Source: an uncultured Gammaproteobacteria bacterium (GTDB lineage Bacteria; Pseudomonadota; Gammaproteobacteria; Arenicellales; Poriferihabitantaceae). Taken from it: 47,186 bases of DNA. How positions within the stretch are numbered: the first letter of the stretch is position 1; every line of letters starts with the position of its first letter. The notes under the pieces were generated by a model. That model saw nothing but the letters and a program-made list of their open reading frames with translations. It made no database searches and was not told where the DNA came from. The translations under genes and the position numbers were made by a program. Where the stretch lies: contig CAMYNW010000033.1 of NCBI GenBank assembly GCA_947259885.1, positions 1 to 47,186 of the forward strand, in the 5' to 3' direction. This document shows, piece after piece, positions 7,933 to 15,072 of the stretch.

Positions 7933-9306
7933 TCAAGCAGTGTTGCCAATGACAAACCTTGCGGTCAAGGTTGTTCCGCCACCTAGGGTTGTATCAATTA
8001 CAAATGAACCACCAATACTTTCTATTCTTTCACGCAATCCGGGAAGTCCTAAGCCTGAGCTGTCATCAGCAGGTTGAGTCATATCGAATCCCGAGCCCTG
8101 GTCGGCAACCGTTACTTCAATTGCTTCATCTTTATACAAGGCTGTTACGCTTGTTTTACCACTATTTGAGTGACGAAAAGCATTATTAAGCCCTTCCTGC
8201 ACCATTCTATATAGACTTATCTTTATCGACTTGTTGACCTCTTCCGGTAGCGTATGAATGTCTTTAACAACCCGTGTGTCAGTTCTTTGTTCGTGCATTG
8301 AGACAATTCTAAAGAGACCGTCTTCTAACGGGCGGGTTTCAAGCTCTGGAAGAGTCAGACCAGAAGAGACGCCTCTAATTTCGGTTAGTGCGTCGTTCAG
8401 TGCATCTCTGACAATTTCGAATTCTTGCTGCTCTATAGGGGAGTCCTTTTCAGAGTAGTTCTTTATCCGGTCTAAACGTAACAATGCGAGGCCAATTAAC
8501 TGCGCGGGCCCATCATGTAGATCCGATCCCACACGCCTGAGAAATCTTTCATTTAGTTCCGTTGAGAGTCGGGATGAAGACTCAATATGATCCCTCATAT
8601 TGGTAAGTTGCTGAACACGCTCCTGAAGAGAGTGGCTCTGGGTTTCTATGGTACGACTTCCTCTTAGTACAATTCCAGATAGAAGCCCAATCATCGATAC
8701 GGTCACCAACCCTACAACGATCCATGAGCTCAACTGGGCCCGAAAGAGATCCTTCTTAAGTGATTCTGCCTGTGCGTAAAACTCAGCTATCGCAATTACT
8801 CTTTTCGTTGAAGGGTCACGTATTGGGCTATAGATCTCAAGAAAAGGTATGCTCTCTGCACGGTCGAGCGCATTCTCTTCGTGTTCCAATGAGTCAAACT
8901 CAGCCTGAATTTCGCCCGACCAAGCAAGGCGTAAACTATCTGTTACAGGAAAAACTTTACCTATGATTGATTGTTGACTGCTATAAGCAACAAGGCCACC
9001 CTTCTTCCAGATTTTTGTAGAAGTGACTATCTTCCCCAATTCGGATTCGTCAAGCAGATGATTTAAAGCGACCTGACTTTTCTCTGATAACCTATCTTTC
9101 CGATTGAGCTCCAGAATGTGTGGAGCAACGATACTGTCCATATAAAGTGCCGTTGTGGTAGCTGCATTCCGGGTTACGGTTCTCTCAATCTCCTGAGACA
9201 CCCATGATCCAATTACAAGCATACCTGGTATTACAACCATCGAACTCACCCAAGCAAACTGTTGAGCCAAGCTTTTAGAACTCCACCAATGGTTGATTTT
9301 GTTCAT
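7933..9306 (-). CDS. NarL-type sensor histidine kinase
   Basis: This membrane kinase has 457 residues from ATG 9306. A TTG start at 9345 would add 13 residues and is less likely. One membrane helix lies near residues 15-37 and a second near 195-217. They bracket a periplasmic sensor region of about 150 residues with no conserved domain I can name. The HisKA_3 dimerisation domain has phospho-accepting H264 in GSDLHDGPAQL. The ATPase domain follows with DQGSGFD and GLGLPGLRERIESIGG. The partner regulator follows 10 nt downstream. The stimulus is unknown. Confidence 0.92.
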   Translation of the reverse strand: MNKINHWWSSKSLAQQFAWVSSMVVIPGMLVIGSWVSQEIERTVTRNAATTTALYMDSIVAPHILELNRKDRLSEKSQVALNHLLDESELGKIVTSTKIWKKGGLVAYSSQQSIIGKVFPVTDSLRLAWSGEIQAEFDSLEHEENALDRAESIPFLEIYSPIRDPSTKRVIAIAEFYAQAESLKKDLFRAQLSSWIVVGLVTVSMIGLLSGIVLRGSRTIETQSHSLQERVQQLTNMRDHIESSSRLSTELNERFLRRVGSDLHDGPAQLIGLALLRLDRIKNYSEKDSPIEQQEFEIVRDALNDALTEIRGVSSGLTLPELETRPLEDGLFRIVSMHEQRTDTRVVKDIHTLPEEVNKSIKISLYRMVQEGLNNAFRHSNSGKTSVTALYKDEAIEVTVADQGSGFDMTQPADDSSGLGLPGLRERIESIGGSFVIDTTLGGGTTLTARFVIGNTA

Positions 9307-9754
9307 GGATATATTTAATACATAGAGGTGTCTAACGAGGACCAATATAGTTTACCTTTGCGCAAATGCCGTTCCAATTAGACTATGGTCCGTTGAGAGT
9401 GGAATATCAATACTGCAGTACGTTAGTCAAGGTTGCTATATATATCGCCCAATTTCCAACAGTACATATATTGATAGTTGATGGATGTTTACGAATAGAG
9501 ATGGCGGAAATCGCTGTCAAGCGCCAGCGCTGAGAATTGTCATGCGCGTTCAGACCTAGGTCTGAAAAAATTGAGACTATAGTTGTGTAAATTAGTGCGA
9601 CATTCGCTCCTGTTCTGGAATGGTTAAACTCAATAATATGATCATTTAGCGATGTTTTTCCCTTTAAAAAATCGCTTTTTTGAAATGCCCGAATTATTTA
9701 ATAGTAATTTCAGGCCGAGCATAATTCCAAACGTCCAACTCGATCGATTAAACA
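9307..9754. other. Divergent control region between the two-component operon and lipoprotein A
   Basis: This 448-bp AT-rich region lies between the kinase (minus) and the repeat lipoprotein (plus). It holds the 18-bp perfect palindrome at 9549-9566. It also has a weak hairpin, AGCGAT (9648-9653) with ATCGCT (9671-9676), followed by a run of T, which could be a leader hairpin or a weak terminator. No open frame in it looks coding. Confidence 0.5.
9549..9566. promoter_or_regulatory. 18-bp perfect palindrome, candidate operator
   Basis: TTCAGACCTAGGTCTGAA is its own reverse complement over all 18 positions. It sits in the divergent region between a two-component operon and the first Ser-Gly-repeat lipoprotein, about 190 bp from the lipoprotein start and 240 bp from the kinase start. 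A dimeric regulator, possibly the NarL-type protein at 7254-7922, could bind here. The palindrome is directly seen; the partner is inferred. Confidence 0.6.
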
Positions 9755-10375
9755 GTGAATTTTAAAAAACGAAACTTTCTGAAGTTGAGCTTGGTTATGG
9801 CAGGCGGATCATGGGGCTTGGCAGGATGTGGAGGGGGTGGTGGCTCAGTTTCAGGTAGTGGAAGTGGGATCGTGGCGACAGGAAAGGCTCTTATCTCTGG
9901 CAACGTTGTCGCTAATAATGTGACTGGAAGTATAGGGGGAATTGGTGTTTCTGCTGGTGACAAAAACACAACCACAAACAGTGCAGGTGGTTTTTCTTTG
10001 GGCGAGGTGTCGGCGGGAGTTCAGGATGTAAAATTTAACTCCAATAGTATTGTTTCCTCTATTAGGATTGATGCGCCAAGCGGTGGGAGTGTCAACCTTC
10101 AAAATGTGAGAATAAGTGGCACCATTGCAACTGCGGATGATGTTAAAGCTTCAACAAACGGTTCCTCGGGATCGAGCGGTTCATCGGGCACCTCTGGCTC
10201 GAGTGGCTCTTCAGGATCGTCCGGCTCCACTGGCTCATCTGGCTCAAGCGGTTCATCAGGCACCTCTGGCTCGAGTGGCTCTTCAGGATCGTCCGGCTCC
10301 AGTGGCTCATCCGGCTCAAGTGGTTCTTCAGGATCTTCTGGGTCGTCTGGCTCAAGTGGCGATGATGACAACTAA
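9755..10375 (+). CDS. Predicted Tat-exported lipoprotein with (Ser-Ser-Gly)n tail (lipoprotein A)
   Basis: This 206-residue protein starts at GTG 9755. The N-terminus has a Tat-like motif K5-R-N-F-L-K10, a hydrophobic stretch, and the lipobox L22-A-G-C25 followed by Gly, which predicts an outer-membrane lipoprotein. Residues about 40-130 look like a small beta-sandwich of the carboxypeptidase-regulatory type: ISGNVVA..., then TTTNSAGGFSLGEVSAG. From about residue 132 on, the protein is almost only Ser, Gly and a few Thr in S-S-G triplets, ending DDDN. I know no named family for it. Lipoprotein B (12717) shares the plan. I infer that the Ser/Thr-rich tail is a glycosylation target of the neighbouring TibC-like enzyme. 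Confidence 0.8.
   Translation: MNFKKRNFLKLSLVMAGGSWGLAGCGGGGGSVSGSGSGIVATGKALISGNVVANNVTGSIGGIGVSAGDKNTTTNSAGGFSLGEVSAGVQDVKFNSNSIVSSIRIDAPSGGSVNLQNVRISGTIATADDVKASTNGSSGSSGSSGTSGSSGSSGSSGSTGSSGSSGSSGTSGSSGSSGSSGSSGSSGSSGSSGSSGSSGSSGDDDN
10175..10318 (+). repeat. 72-bp tandem duplication inside lipoprotein A
   Basis: Positions 10175-10246 and 10247-10318 are near-identical 72-bp units differing at a handful of bases, with a partial third unit beyond. Each encodes 24 residues of Ser/Thr-Gly triplets. The unit is a multiple of 3 and of the 9-bp sub-period, so copy-number change would keep the frame and vary tail length. Confidence 0.85.
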
Positions 10376-10517
10376 CCTGTCGAAGAAATTTTCTGCTGTC
10401 GCACTGAGTTAAGGATATGTAATTTCGAGTTCCGTAGACGTATGAAACGGTATCTTTTCCTATTTATCTGAAGACGCTAAATCAACAATTATTTTTGCAC
10501 TGTTACAGAGCAGTTCA

Positions 10518-11639
10518 TCAACGCCGATTGTTCAGTAGTTTTTGTATTGCCGCTTTAACTCTATCCGGATCAATCAGTTTGCTGCACTCAAACTGTCTCT
10601 CTGATCCTTTATGGCGCGGACACCAGTTCCAGTCGCCGCGTTCAAAGCTATATCTTGTATCGTTCCAGCACCCATGACAGGCTTCGGGGTTGAACACCCG
10701 GTAACAATCTGATTCAAATTCCGTATACGGTTCGCTGAACCCCGCGATAAGCACCACTGGTTTTCCAACTGCCCAGGCCAGCCAGGAAAGGCCGGACCCC
10801 AGTCCGATAAAAAACTCACAGTGTTTTAGCTGTGAAATCCTGTCTCCAAGTGACCGCTCTCCTGATTGATCGTTAATCCGTTGAAGGCTGGTTTCTTCTT
10901 TCTGGATTACCATGACATCGAATTTCATTTGCCTCAGATAGTCAATAATGATTTGCCAGCCTTCCGGGTACAGCCAGTGTTTGCACTCTGCAGTGGAAGC
11001 AGTCGCAATACAGATATAGGGTCTCTGTACGGTGTGATTATTTTTCTCTGGTGCGGCTAAAAGCGGGCGTTTCTCCGTATATTGCAACCCAAGAATATCG
11101 CATGCAATCTTTCCAAGTGGCTGTGTACGTGGATCAGCTGGATGATGCCACGGTATGTGATCGAAGTAATATCCTATATTGTAAGTGGCGTAACAGTTTT
11201 CTATAGTGCTTGCAGGATCAATGAAAATAAGTTCTGGATAAGCAGACTGATCAAATAGATCAAGCCAAAACTGGGAGACATAAATTCTGCTGGTCGCGTG
11301 CTGCTGCGCAAAAGTTTGAACTTGTGGCAGCCACGCCAAACTGTCGCCGAGGCTTTTGGAGTCAATATTTATTCGAATATTCTGATTCGTAAGGTCGAAT
11401 CGATGCTCAAATATTTTCTCCCCACTGGACTGATAAGCCTCTAATTTCCAGTTTGTGAAATACTTTCGGTGTGCCCTGGTCCAGTGTTTACCCTCGATGG
11501 TTGCGTCGTGAATGACCTCTTTACCGTCAAGCATTAATATCCGATAGGCAGCCGCACGGTTAATGATTTCAACGCATGGTCCATCGTTGAAGTCCACTCT
11601 GAATTCCGGTCTTTTTCTTGATCGGTTGAAAATGAACAT
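10518..11639 (-). CDS. TibC/BAHT-like autotransporter O-heptosyltransferase family protein
   Basis: This 373-residue cytosolic glycosyltransferase resembles TibC-type bacterial autotransporter heptosyltransferases, which move heptose from ADP-heptose to Ser side chains of export-bound proteins. An N-terminal beta domain leads to LGDSLAWLPQVQTFA. The GT-B C-terminal half has KHWLYPEGWQ and the donor-site region FIGLGSGLSWLAWAVGKPVV. Four Cys (C321, C324, C340, C352 in CHGCWND...WCPRH...FECS) match the family's iron-binding motif. No autotransporter gene is in this window. The nearest possible acceptors are the two Ser/Thr-Gly repeat lipoproteins on either side, so I infer they are its substrates. 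DUF6502 lies 44 bp upstream on the same strand. Confidence 0.85.
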   Translation of the reverse strand: MFIFNRSRKRPEFRVDFNDGPCVEIINRAAAYRILMLDGKEVIHDATIEGKHWTRAHRKYFTNWKLEAYQSSGEKIFEHRFDLTNQNIRINIDSKSLGDSLAWLPQVQTFAQQHATSRIYVSQFWLDLFDQSAYPELIFIDPASTIENCYATYNIGYYFDHIPWHHPADPRTQPLGKIACDILGLQYTEKRPLLAAPEKNNHTVQRPYICIATASTAECKHWLYPEGWQIIIDYLRQMKFDVMVIQKEETSLQRINDQSGERSLGDRISQLKHCEFFIGLGSGLSWLAWAVGKPVVLIAGFSEPYTEFESDCYRVFNPEACHGCWNDTRYSFERGDWNWCPRHKGSERQFECSKLIDPDRVKAAIQKLLNNRR

Positions 11640-11683
11640 TTAATCAGTCATGTATGTCAATTAATCGAGGTCCGGAGGCTAAA

Positions 11684-12526
11684 TCAGTCTGGGTCGGAAT
11701 CAGGCTTTTCATCCTCTGAATAGCAGTAGGCGCCGATTCTGAATCTAAAAGTATTGTCGGTTCTGCCCTTATCTTTTTCAGATAGTTCTGATGCCCTGGC
11801 ATAGACCGTCTTCAGCATCTTCATTGCCTGATCATCTGAAAATATCTTTAGTGCCTCTAGCGACTCAGGAGATAGTCGATCCTGAAACGCACTCCGTTCG
11901 AAGAATGGCGAATTGTTTTCTTGCAGGTTGTTGGTAGCGGCGGCCAGATGGTCATGAATATGTTGCCCAAAATAGTCGATCAGTTCGTTTGCATGCTTAT
12001 CTGGTTTGTACGCATTGGTAAGTAACTTTAGCTTACCGCTCGGTGTCTCCTCGATCATGCCCTTCTCAGTAAGATCATCGAGCAACGTTCGCGACCGGAC
12101 ATCGCTAGTCGCTATATTGGCGAGTTCCTCAAAGCTTGGAATGAGATTGTCCGTTTTCAATCGGTCGAGTATGCGAGGTGCTCCACGTTTGTCGAGAAAG
12201 CGTGAGTTGGTTATCCACTGCGCTACCAGCTTGGTGCTTGGAGACGCCTTGAGCGTGGCAGGATCATTAGGAACTGGAGATTGTCGCAGTTCTTTAACGT
12301 ATCGCCTCGCCAAACCGGTAAGTACACTGATGCGACTGTCGCTGAGTGTCTGATGCTTCTTGCCATATTCCTCCTCTGCCAGTGCTACATATAGAGGACG
12401 GATAATTTGAATCAGCCGAATATAGGTAAATCCCTTTGTAAGCAGATACCGGACCAGCGGACGCAACAGGCGGGTTAATGCCTGAATTAGATGTTCATCA
12501 TCACTGCTTTTTGCGGGCTTCACCAT
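11684..12526 (-). CDS. DUF6502 family protein
   Basis: This 280-residue soluble protein matches, from memory, the DUF6502 family. It has LTRLLRPLVRYLLTKGFTYIRLIQIIRPLYVALA at its start (residues about 16-50), then an SRISVLTGLARRYVKEL segment that reads like a helix-turn-helix. That suggests, but does not prove, DNA binding or regulation. It lies upstream of the heptosyltransferase on the same strand and diverges from lipoprotein B. The operator-bearing promoter at 12589-12617 lies in the shared intergenic region. I infer a regulatory role for the lipoprotein island. No catalytic motif is visible. Confidence 0.75.
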   Translation of the reverse strand: MVKPAKSSDDEHLIQALTRLLRPLVRYLLTKGFTYIRLIQIIRPLYVALAEEEYGKKHQTLSDSRISVLTGLARRYVKELRQSPVPNDPATLKASPSTKLVAQWITNSRFLDKRGAPRILDRLKTDNLIPSFEELANIATSDVRSRTLLDDLTEKGMIEETPSGKLKLLTNAYKPDKHANELIDYFGQHIHDHLAAATNNLQENNSPFFERSAFQDRLSPESLEALKIFSDDQAMKMLKTVYARASELSEKDKGRTDNTFRFRIGAYCYSEDEKPDSDPD

Positions 12527-12588
12527 TTGTGCTCGTCATTTTAACCGTGAACCATTCGTTGGTATCCCGGTTTATTATTGATTATAAC

Positions 12589-12617
12589 TTGACGTGGAAC
12601 ATAGTTCCATTTATATT
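12589..12617 (+). promoter_or_regulatory. Sigma-70-type promoter with palindromic operator in the spacer, for lipoprotein B
   Basis: TTGACG (12589-12594) and TATATT (12612-12617) are spaced exactly 17 bp, close to the vegetative consensus. The spacer holds TGGAAC-ATA-GTTCCA (12595-12609), perfect 6-bp inverted arms around 3 nt. A dimeric repressor bound there would block RNA polymerase. Transcription would begin near 12624, giving a leader of about 93 nt before ATG 12717. The sequences are seen; the repressor is unknown, and DUF6502 is the nearest candidate. Confidence 0.65.
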
Positions 12618-12716
12618 TAATCACAATGACAGCCCATTACTAAACTTCAATGATTTTGGCTTCATTATCGAGCGCTACTTAGAGTAGAGAGCATTGACGA
12701 TTTGAGAGGATTGATT

Positions 12717-13100
12717 ATGAATAACGATATTACGAAAAGACGGCGCTTTCTCGCGTTAATTGGTGTGCTGGGGCTTGGCTCTCTTGCAGGTTGTGGGGGT
12801 GGTGGTAGCTCTACAACTGGCTCTGGTGCAGCACTTGGTCAGGGAGGTGCGCCTTCCGGGTCAAGTGGCACATCTGGCACATCGGGCACGTCCGGCACAT
12901 CCGGCACATCCGGTACGTCCGGGACATCCGGGACATCCGGGACATCCGGGACATCCGGGACATCCGGGACATCTGGATCCGGTGGATCTTCCGGTAGTTC
13001 AGGTTCTGGAGGTTCGTCAGGGAGCTCTGGTTCCAGTGGTTCTTCCGGCAGTTCAGGATCTGACGATTCTTCCGGCAGTTCAGGATCTGACGATGATTAA
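12717..13100 (+). CDS. Predicted Tat-exported lipoprotein with (Thr-Ser-Gly)n tail (lipoprotein B)
   Basis: From ATG 12717 (GAGAGGA ribosome-binding site at 12704-12710) this encodes 127 residues. R8-R-R-F-L-A-L14 is a good twin-arginine motif. The lipobox L23-A-G-C26 is followed by four Gly, predicting an outer-membrane lipoprotein. Unlike lipoprotein A it has no folded domain: residues about 45 onward are Thr-Ser-Gly triplets, then Ser-Ser-Gly, ending in Asp-rich SDDSSG and SDDD. The tail lacks Pro, so it is not collagen-like. It may be a flexible, possibly glycosylated surface spacer. A terminator follows at 13128. Confidence 0.8.
   Translation: MNNDITKRRRFLALIGVLGLGSLAGCGGGGSSTTGSGAALGQGGAPSGSSGTSGTSGTSGTSGTSGTSGTSGTSGTSGTSGTSGTSGSGGSSGSSGSGGSSGSSGSSGSSGSSGSDDSSGSSGSDDD
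12870..12977 (+). repeat. 9-bp tandem array encoding Thr-Ser-Gly
   Basis: Twelve consecutive 9-bp units encode T-S-G. The five units from 12924 to 12968 are identical ACATCCGGG, and the earlier ones differ by one or two bases. Such homogeneous arrays usually vary in copy number by slippage. Here any change keeps the reading frame. Confidence 0.9.
13041..13094 (+). repeat. Perfect 27-bp tandem duplication at the end of lipoprotein B
   Basis: Positions 13041-13067 and 13068-13094 are identical. Each unit encodes SSGSSGSDD, so the acidic cap of the tail is duplicated. The lack of any difference suggests a recent event. Confidence 0.9.
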
Positions 13101-13127
13101 TACCACCAGTTAGTGGTGTTTATATTC

Positions 13128-13159
13128 AACCGACTGCCAAACCAGGCAGGCAGTCGGTT
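13128..13159 (+). terminator. Hairpin terminator after lipoprotein B
   Basis: AACCGACTGCC (13128-13138) and GGCAGTCGGTT (13149-13159) form a perfect 11-bp stem with a 10-nt loop, 28 bp after the stop. The downstream sequence is T-rich but interrupted. A smaller hairpin, CACCA/TGGTG, precedes it. Confidence 0.7.
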
Positions 13160-13370
13160 CAGATTGTATTTTGTCTTCGCCTATGATGTGATGATAATTA
13201 CCGGAATCGATATCTCCGCACTTTATTCCTAGAGGCTTTCTGCTATCGGGGGTCTTATCAGATACGCTTTACAAGACGGCTAGCAAGTACAATTGTGCGG
13301 GTGAACGTCTTTCGCTTTAACCGGTATAGAAAAACCGGTATGTCATTGTGGATTATTCCAGGAGTATTTG

Positions 13371-13646
13371 ATGGATCTAAAATCATTCGCACTAGTCTTT
13401 GTTTCGGTTTTTCTGGCGGAAATTGGAGATAAAACACAAATTGCCACGATGGTGTTTGCGACTGACAAAGCGGTAAGCAAATATGTTGTCTTTGCTGCCG
13501 CATCGACTGCATTGGTATTAGCAGCGGGTATTGGTGTGTTGGCGGGAAGTTTTATTTCGAATTATTTTGGACAGAAGCTGCTCAATAATATCGCTGGAAT
13601 TGCATTTATTCTGATTGGCGTGTTGCTGGTGTGGAGAGGACTATAG
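13371..13646 (+). CDS. Half-size TMEM165/GDT1 (UPF0016) family membrane protein
   Basis: This 91-residue protein starts at ATG 13371, with AGGAG at 13360-13364. It has about three membrane segments and one copy of the family motif E17-x-G19-D20-K-T in FLAEIGDKTQIATMV. GDT1/TMEM165 proteins are cation/proton exchangers for Mn or Ca and normally have two such motifs. Single-motif bacterial forms presumably work as dimers or heterodimers. The gene appears monocistronic. I saw no Mn riboswitch in its leader. Two copies of ACCGGTAT lie at 13320-13340. Confidence 0.85.
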   Translation: MDLKSFALVFVSVFLAEIGDKTQIATMVFATDKAVSKYVVFAAASTALVLAAGIGVLAGSFISNYFGQKLLNNIAGIAFILIGVLLVWRGL

Positions 13647-13734
13647 GACGCCCAGAACACCAGTTGCAGCGGTCATGCTGATTTTTTTCAGTGTATTCAG
13701 GGGATAACTGCGCCTTTAAAGCTAGCTAAATACT

Positions 13735-14196
13735 ATGCATAGAAGAAAAGTACTTGGAACCTGCGGACTCAGCGCACTTTGGCTTGCTCATCAATTGCCT
13801 GCGCAGGGTGCTGTCGAGCAGGAAAAGAAGGGGCCGATATCGCAGCCGCATGCGCCTGCGACGATGAAATTTATAGAGCGCGCGTTTGAGATGCGTCGTC
13901 GAGCAATAGAGTATGGAGACCAGCCCTACGGCGCTATCATAGTGATCAATGACGTAATAGTAGGCCAATCCTGGAGCCGCGTGATATTAGATCAAGACCC
14001 CACTGCGCACGCCGAAATATCTGCGATCAGGGAGACGGCACAGCGACTTGCGAGCCGTAATTTAAGTGGCGCCATCATGTATTCTTCTTCGGCGCCATGT
14101 CCAATGTGTGAAGCCGCGGCTTACTGGGCCGGCATCCAAAGATTGATTTATGGCCCCAAGGGAAAAGACGCGGGCGCGCCGCGGCTATGCGGATAG
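13735..14196 (+). CDS. Exported cytidine/guanine deaminase-fold protein
   Basis: This 153-residue protein is of the zinc-dependent CMP/dCMP deaminase fold. H92-A-E94 (TAHAEISAI) and P-C122-P-M-C125-E give the zinc ligands and catalytic Glu, all present. It resembles guanine deaminase or TadA-like enzymes. The N-terminus (HRRKVLG, then a hydrophobic stretch ending LPAQGA) looks like a Tat signal peptide with a cleavage site near residue 26. Deaminases of this fold are normally cytosolic, so a periplasmic location is odd. The C-terminus (PRLCG) is shorter than in typical relatives. The substrate is not predictable. A terminator follows at 14209. Confidence 0.75.
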   Translation: MHRRKVLGTCGLSALWLAHQLPAQGAVEQEKKGPISQPHAPATMKFIERAFEMRRRAIEYGDQPYGAIIVINDVIVGQSWSRVILDQDPTAHAEISAIRETAQRLASRNLSGAIMYSSSAPCPMCEAAAYWAGIQRLIYGPKGKDAGAPRLCG

Positions 14197-14208
14197 GATC
14201 AGTATAAG

Positions 14209-14235
14209 ACCCCATCTTTCGACGGGGGTTTATTT
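14209..14235 (+). terminator. Rho-independent terminator after the deaminase gene
   Basis: The CCCC (14210-14213) and GGGG (14224-14227) arms, extended inside by TC/GA with one mismatch around a TTTC loop, are followed by TTTATTT. It lies between convergent genes and may serve both. Confidence 0.7.
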
Positions 14236-14252
14236 CCTGGAAAATTAGCGAT

Positions 14253-14897
14253 TCAATCCGCAGCGAAACAGTAGAACAGACCTGATCCGCCTGTTTTGGT
14301 CAATGCATCCTGGCTGCAGCCTCTGCTTGGATGGGCGGAAGTCCACGAAGTATTGCCACCCCCATGGCGATCATGGTGGCCGACCTGAGCGCTGCCTTGA
14401 TCGCTGCTGGTCCAGTTGTTACAGGTGTGATCTGCATCATCAGGAAAGTACGCCGTCCCATCATCCTGTGTGCCCGTTAAGATATCGTGCTCATTCGGTT
14501 TATCGCTTCGACCATTGACGTGCCCACCTTTTTCGTCGAGCGCAGTTTCGATGGTGATGGTGCGGTTATAAAGATGAAGCTCGGTCAGATTATTGGCGAT
14601 CAATACGCCTTTGGCGTTATACCACGGTCCGTTTCCTATCCTGCTCCTGGCGCTGATCCCTCGTTTGTCTGGCTCTTCGGTGCTGAGATAAGCTCTCCAT
14701 TGGCGATCTCCTGCTCCGGCCGACGCAGCCAAAGTTTGACAGTGCGCGTCGGCGCCATCGAGGCCACCCAGATTGCCACCCTGCCCAAGACCGGTGCTCG
14801 TCACAAAGAATCCCATCGATTGGTCCTGCGCGCTCGCCAGTGTTGTCGCAAAGCATGCGCTGCTTCCGAGTAATATTGTGAGTAGTAGTTTTTTCAT
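14253..14897 (-). CDS. Exported lectin-like protein (DUF1554/collagen-XVIII-like fold)
   Basis: From ATG 14897 (AAGGA upstream) this encodes 214 residues with a Sec signal peptide (KKLLLTILLGSSACFATTLASA). The mature part begins GFFVTSTGLGQGGNLGGLDGADAHC, followed by WRAYLST and ARSRIGNGPWYNAKGVLIA. I recall this pattern in proteins annotated as DUF1554 or lectin. Four Cys could form two disulfides, and the C-terminus FYCFAAD is typical. It should be periplasmic or secreted. The ligand is unknown. The gene stands alone, converging on the deaminase. Confidence 0.75.
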   Translation of the reverse strand: MKKLLLTILLGSSACFATTLASAQDQSMGFFVTSTGLGQGGNLGGLDGADAHCQTLAASAGAGDRQWRAYLSTEEPDKRGISARSRIGNGPWYNAKGVLIANNLTELHLYNRTITIETALDEKGGHVNGRSDKPNEHDILTGTQDDGTAYFPDDADHTCNNWTSSDQGSAQVGHHDRHGGGNTSWTSAHPSRGCSQDALTKTGGSGLFYCFAAD

Positions 14898-15072
14898 ATT
14901 TCGAATCCTTAATTGATTTTCACCCTGTGCCATTTTCGGGCCTCTTGAAAGTCGGTTGTCGAATGAACCGATAACTGTTTATTGCACGGTGGAATTATAA
15001 GACTGATAGCGAAAAAATTCTGCTAACTATAAATACACAGGTCGAATGCAAATTTGCATAGCCGAGATCAGT

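Noticed and set aside
9648..9681. Rho-independent terminator before lipoprotein A
   Set aside because: The stem is only 6 bp with a 17-nt loop, and no gene upstream on that strand needs it. Noted only in the control region.
10099..10371. Minus-strand open frame rich in Pro, Glu and Asp opposite lipoprotein A
   Set aside because: It is the complement of the Ser-Gly repeat codons, lacks a ribosome-binding site, and the plus-strand gene has a signal peptide and lipobox.
12870..12977. CRISPR-like array
   Set aside because: The 9-bp units are contiguous with no spacers and lie within a coding frame.
12717..13100. Collagen-like protein
   Set aside because: Gly occurs every third residue, but no Pro is present, so a triple helix is unlikely.
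12760..13113. Plus-strand frame rich in His, Pro, Ala and Gly overlapping lipoprotein B
   Set aside because: It is a frame shadow of the 9-bp repeats. The lipoprotein frame has the ribosome-binding site and export signals.
13160..13370. yybP-ykoY manganese riboswitch before the TMEM165-like gene
   Set aside because: I could not find the conserved GGGGAGUAG-type and ACUUUGC-type segments in the leader.
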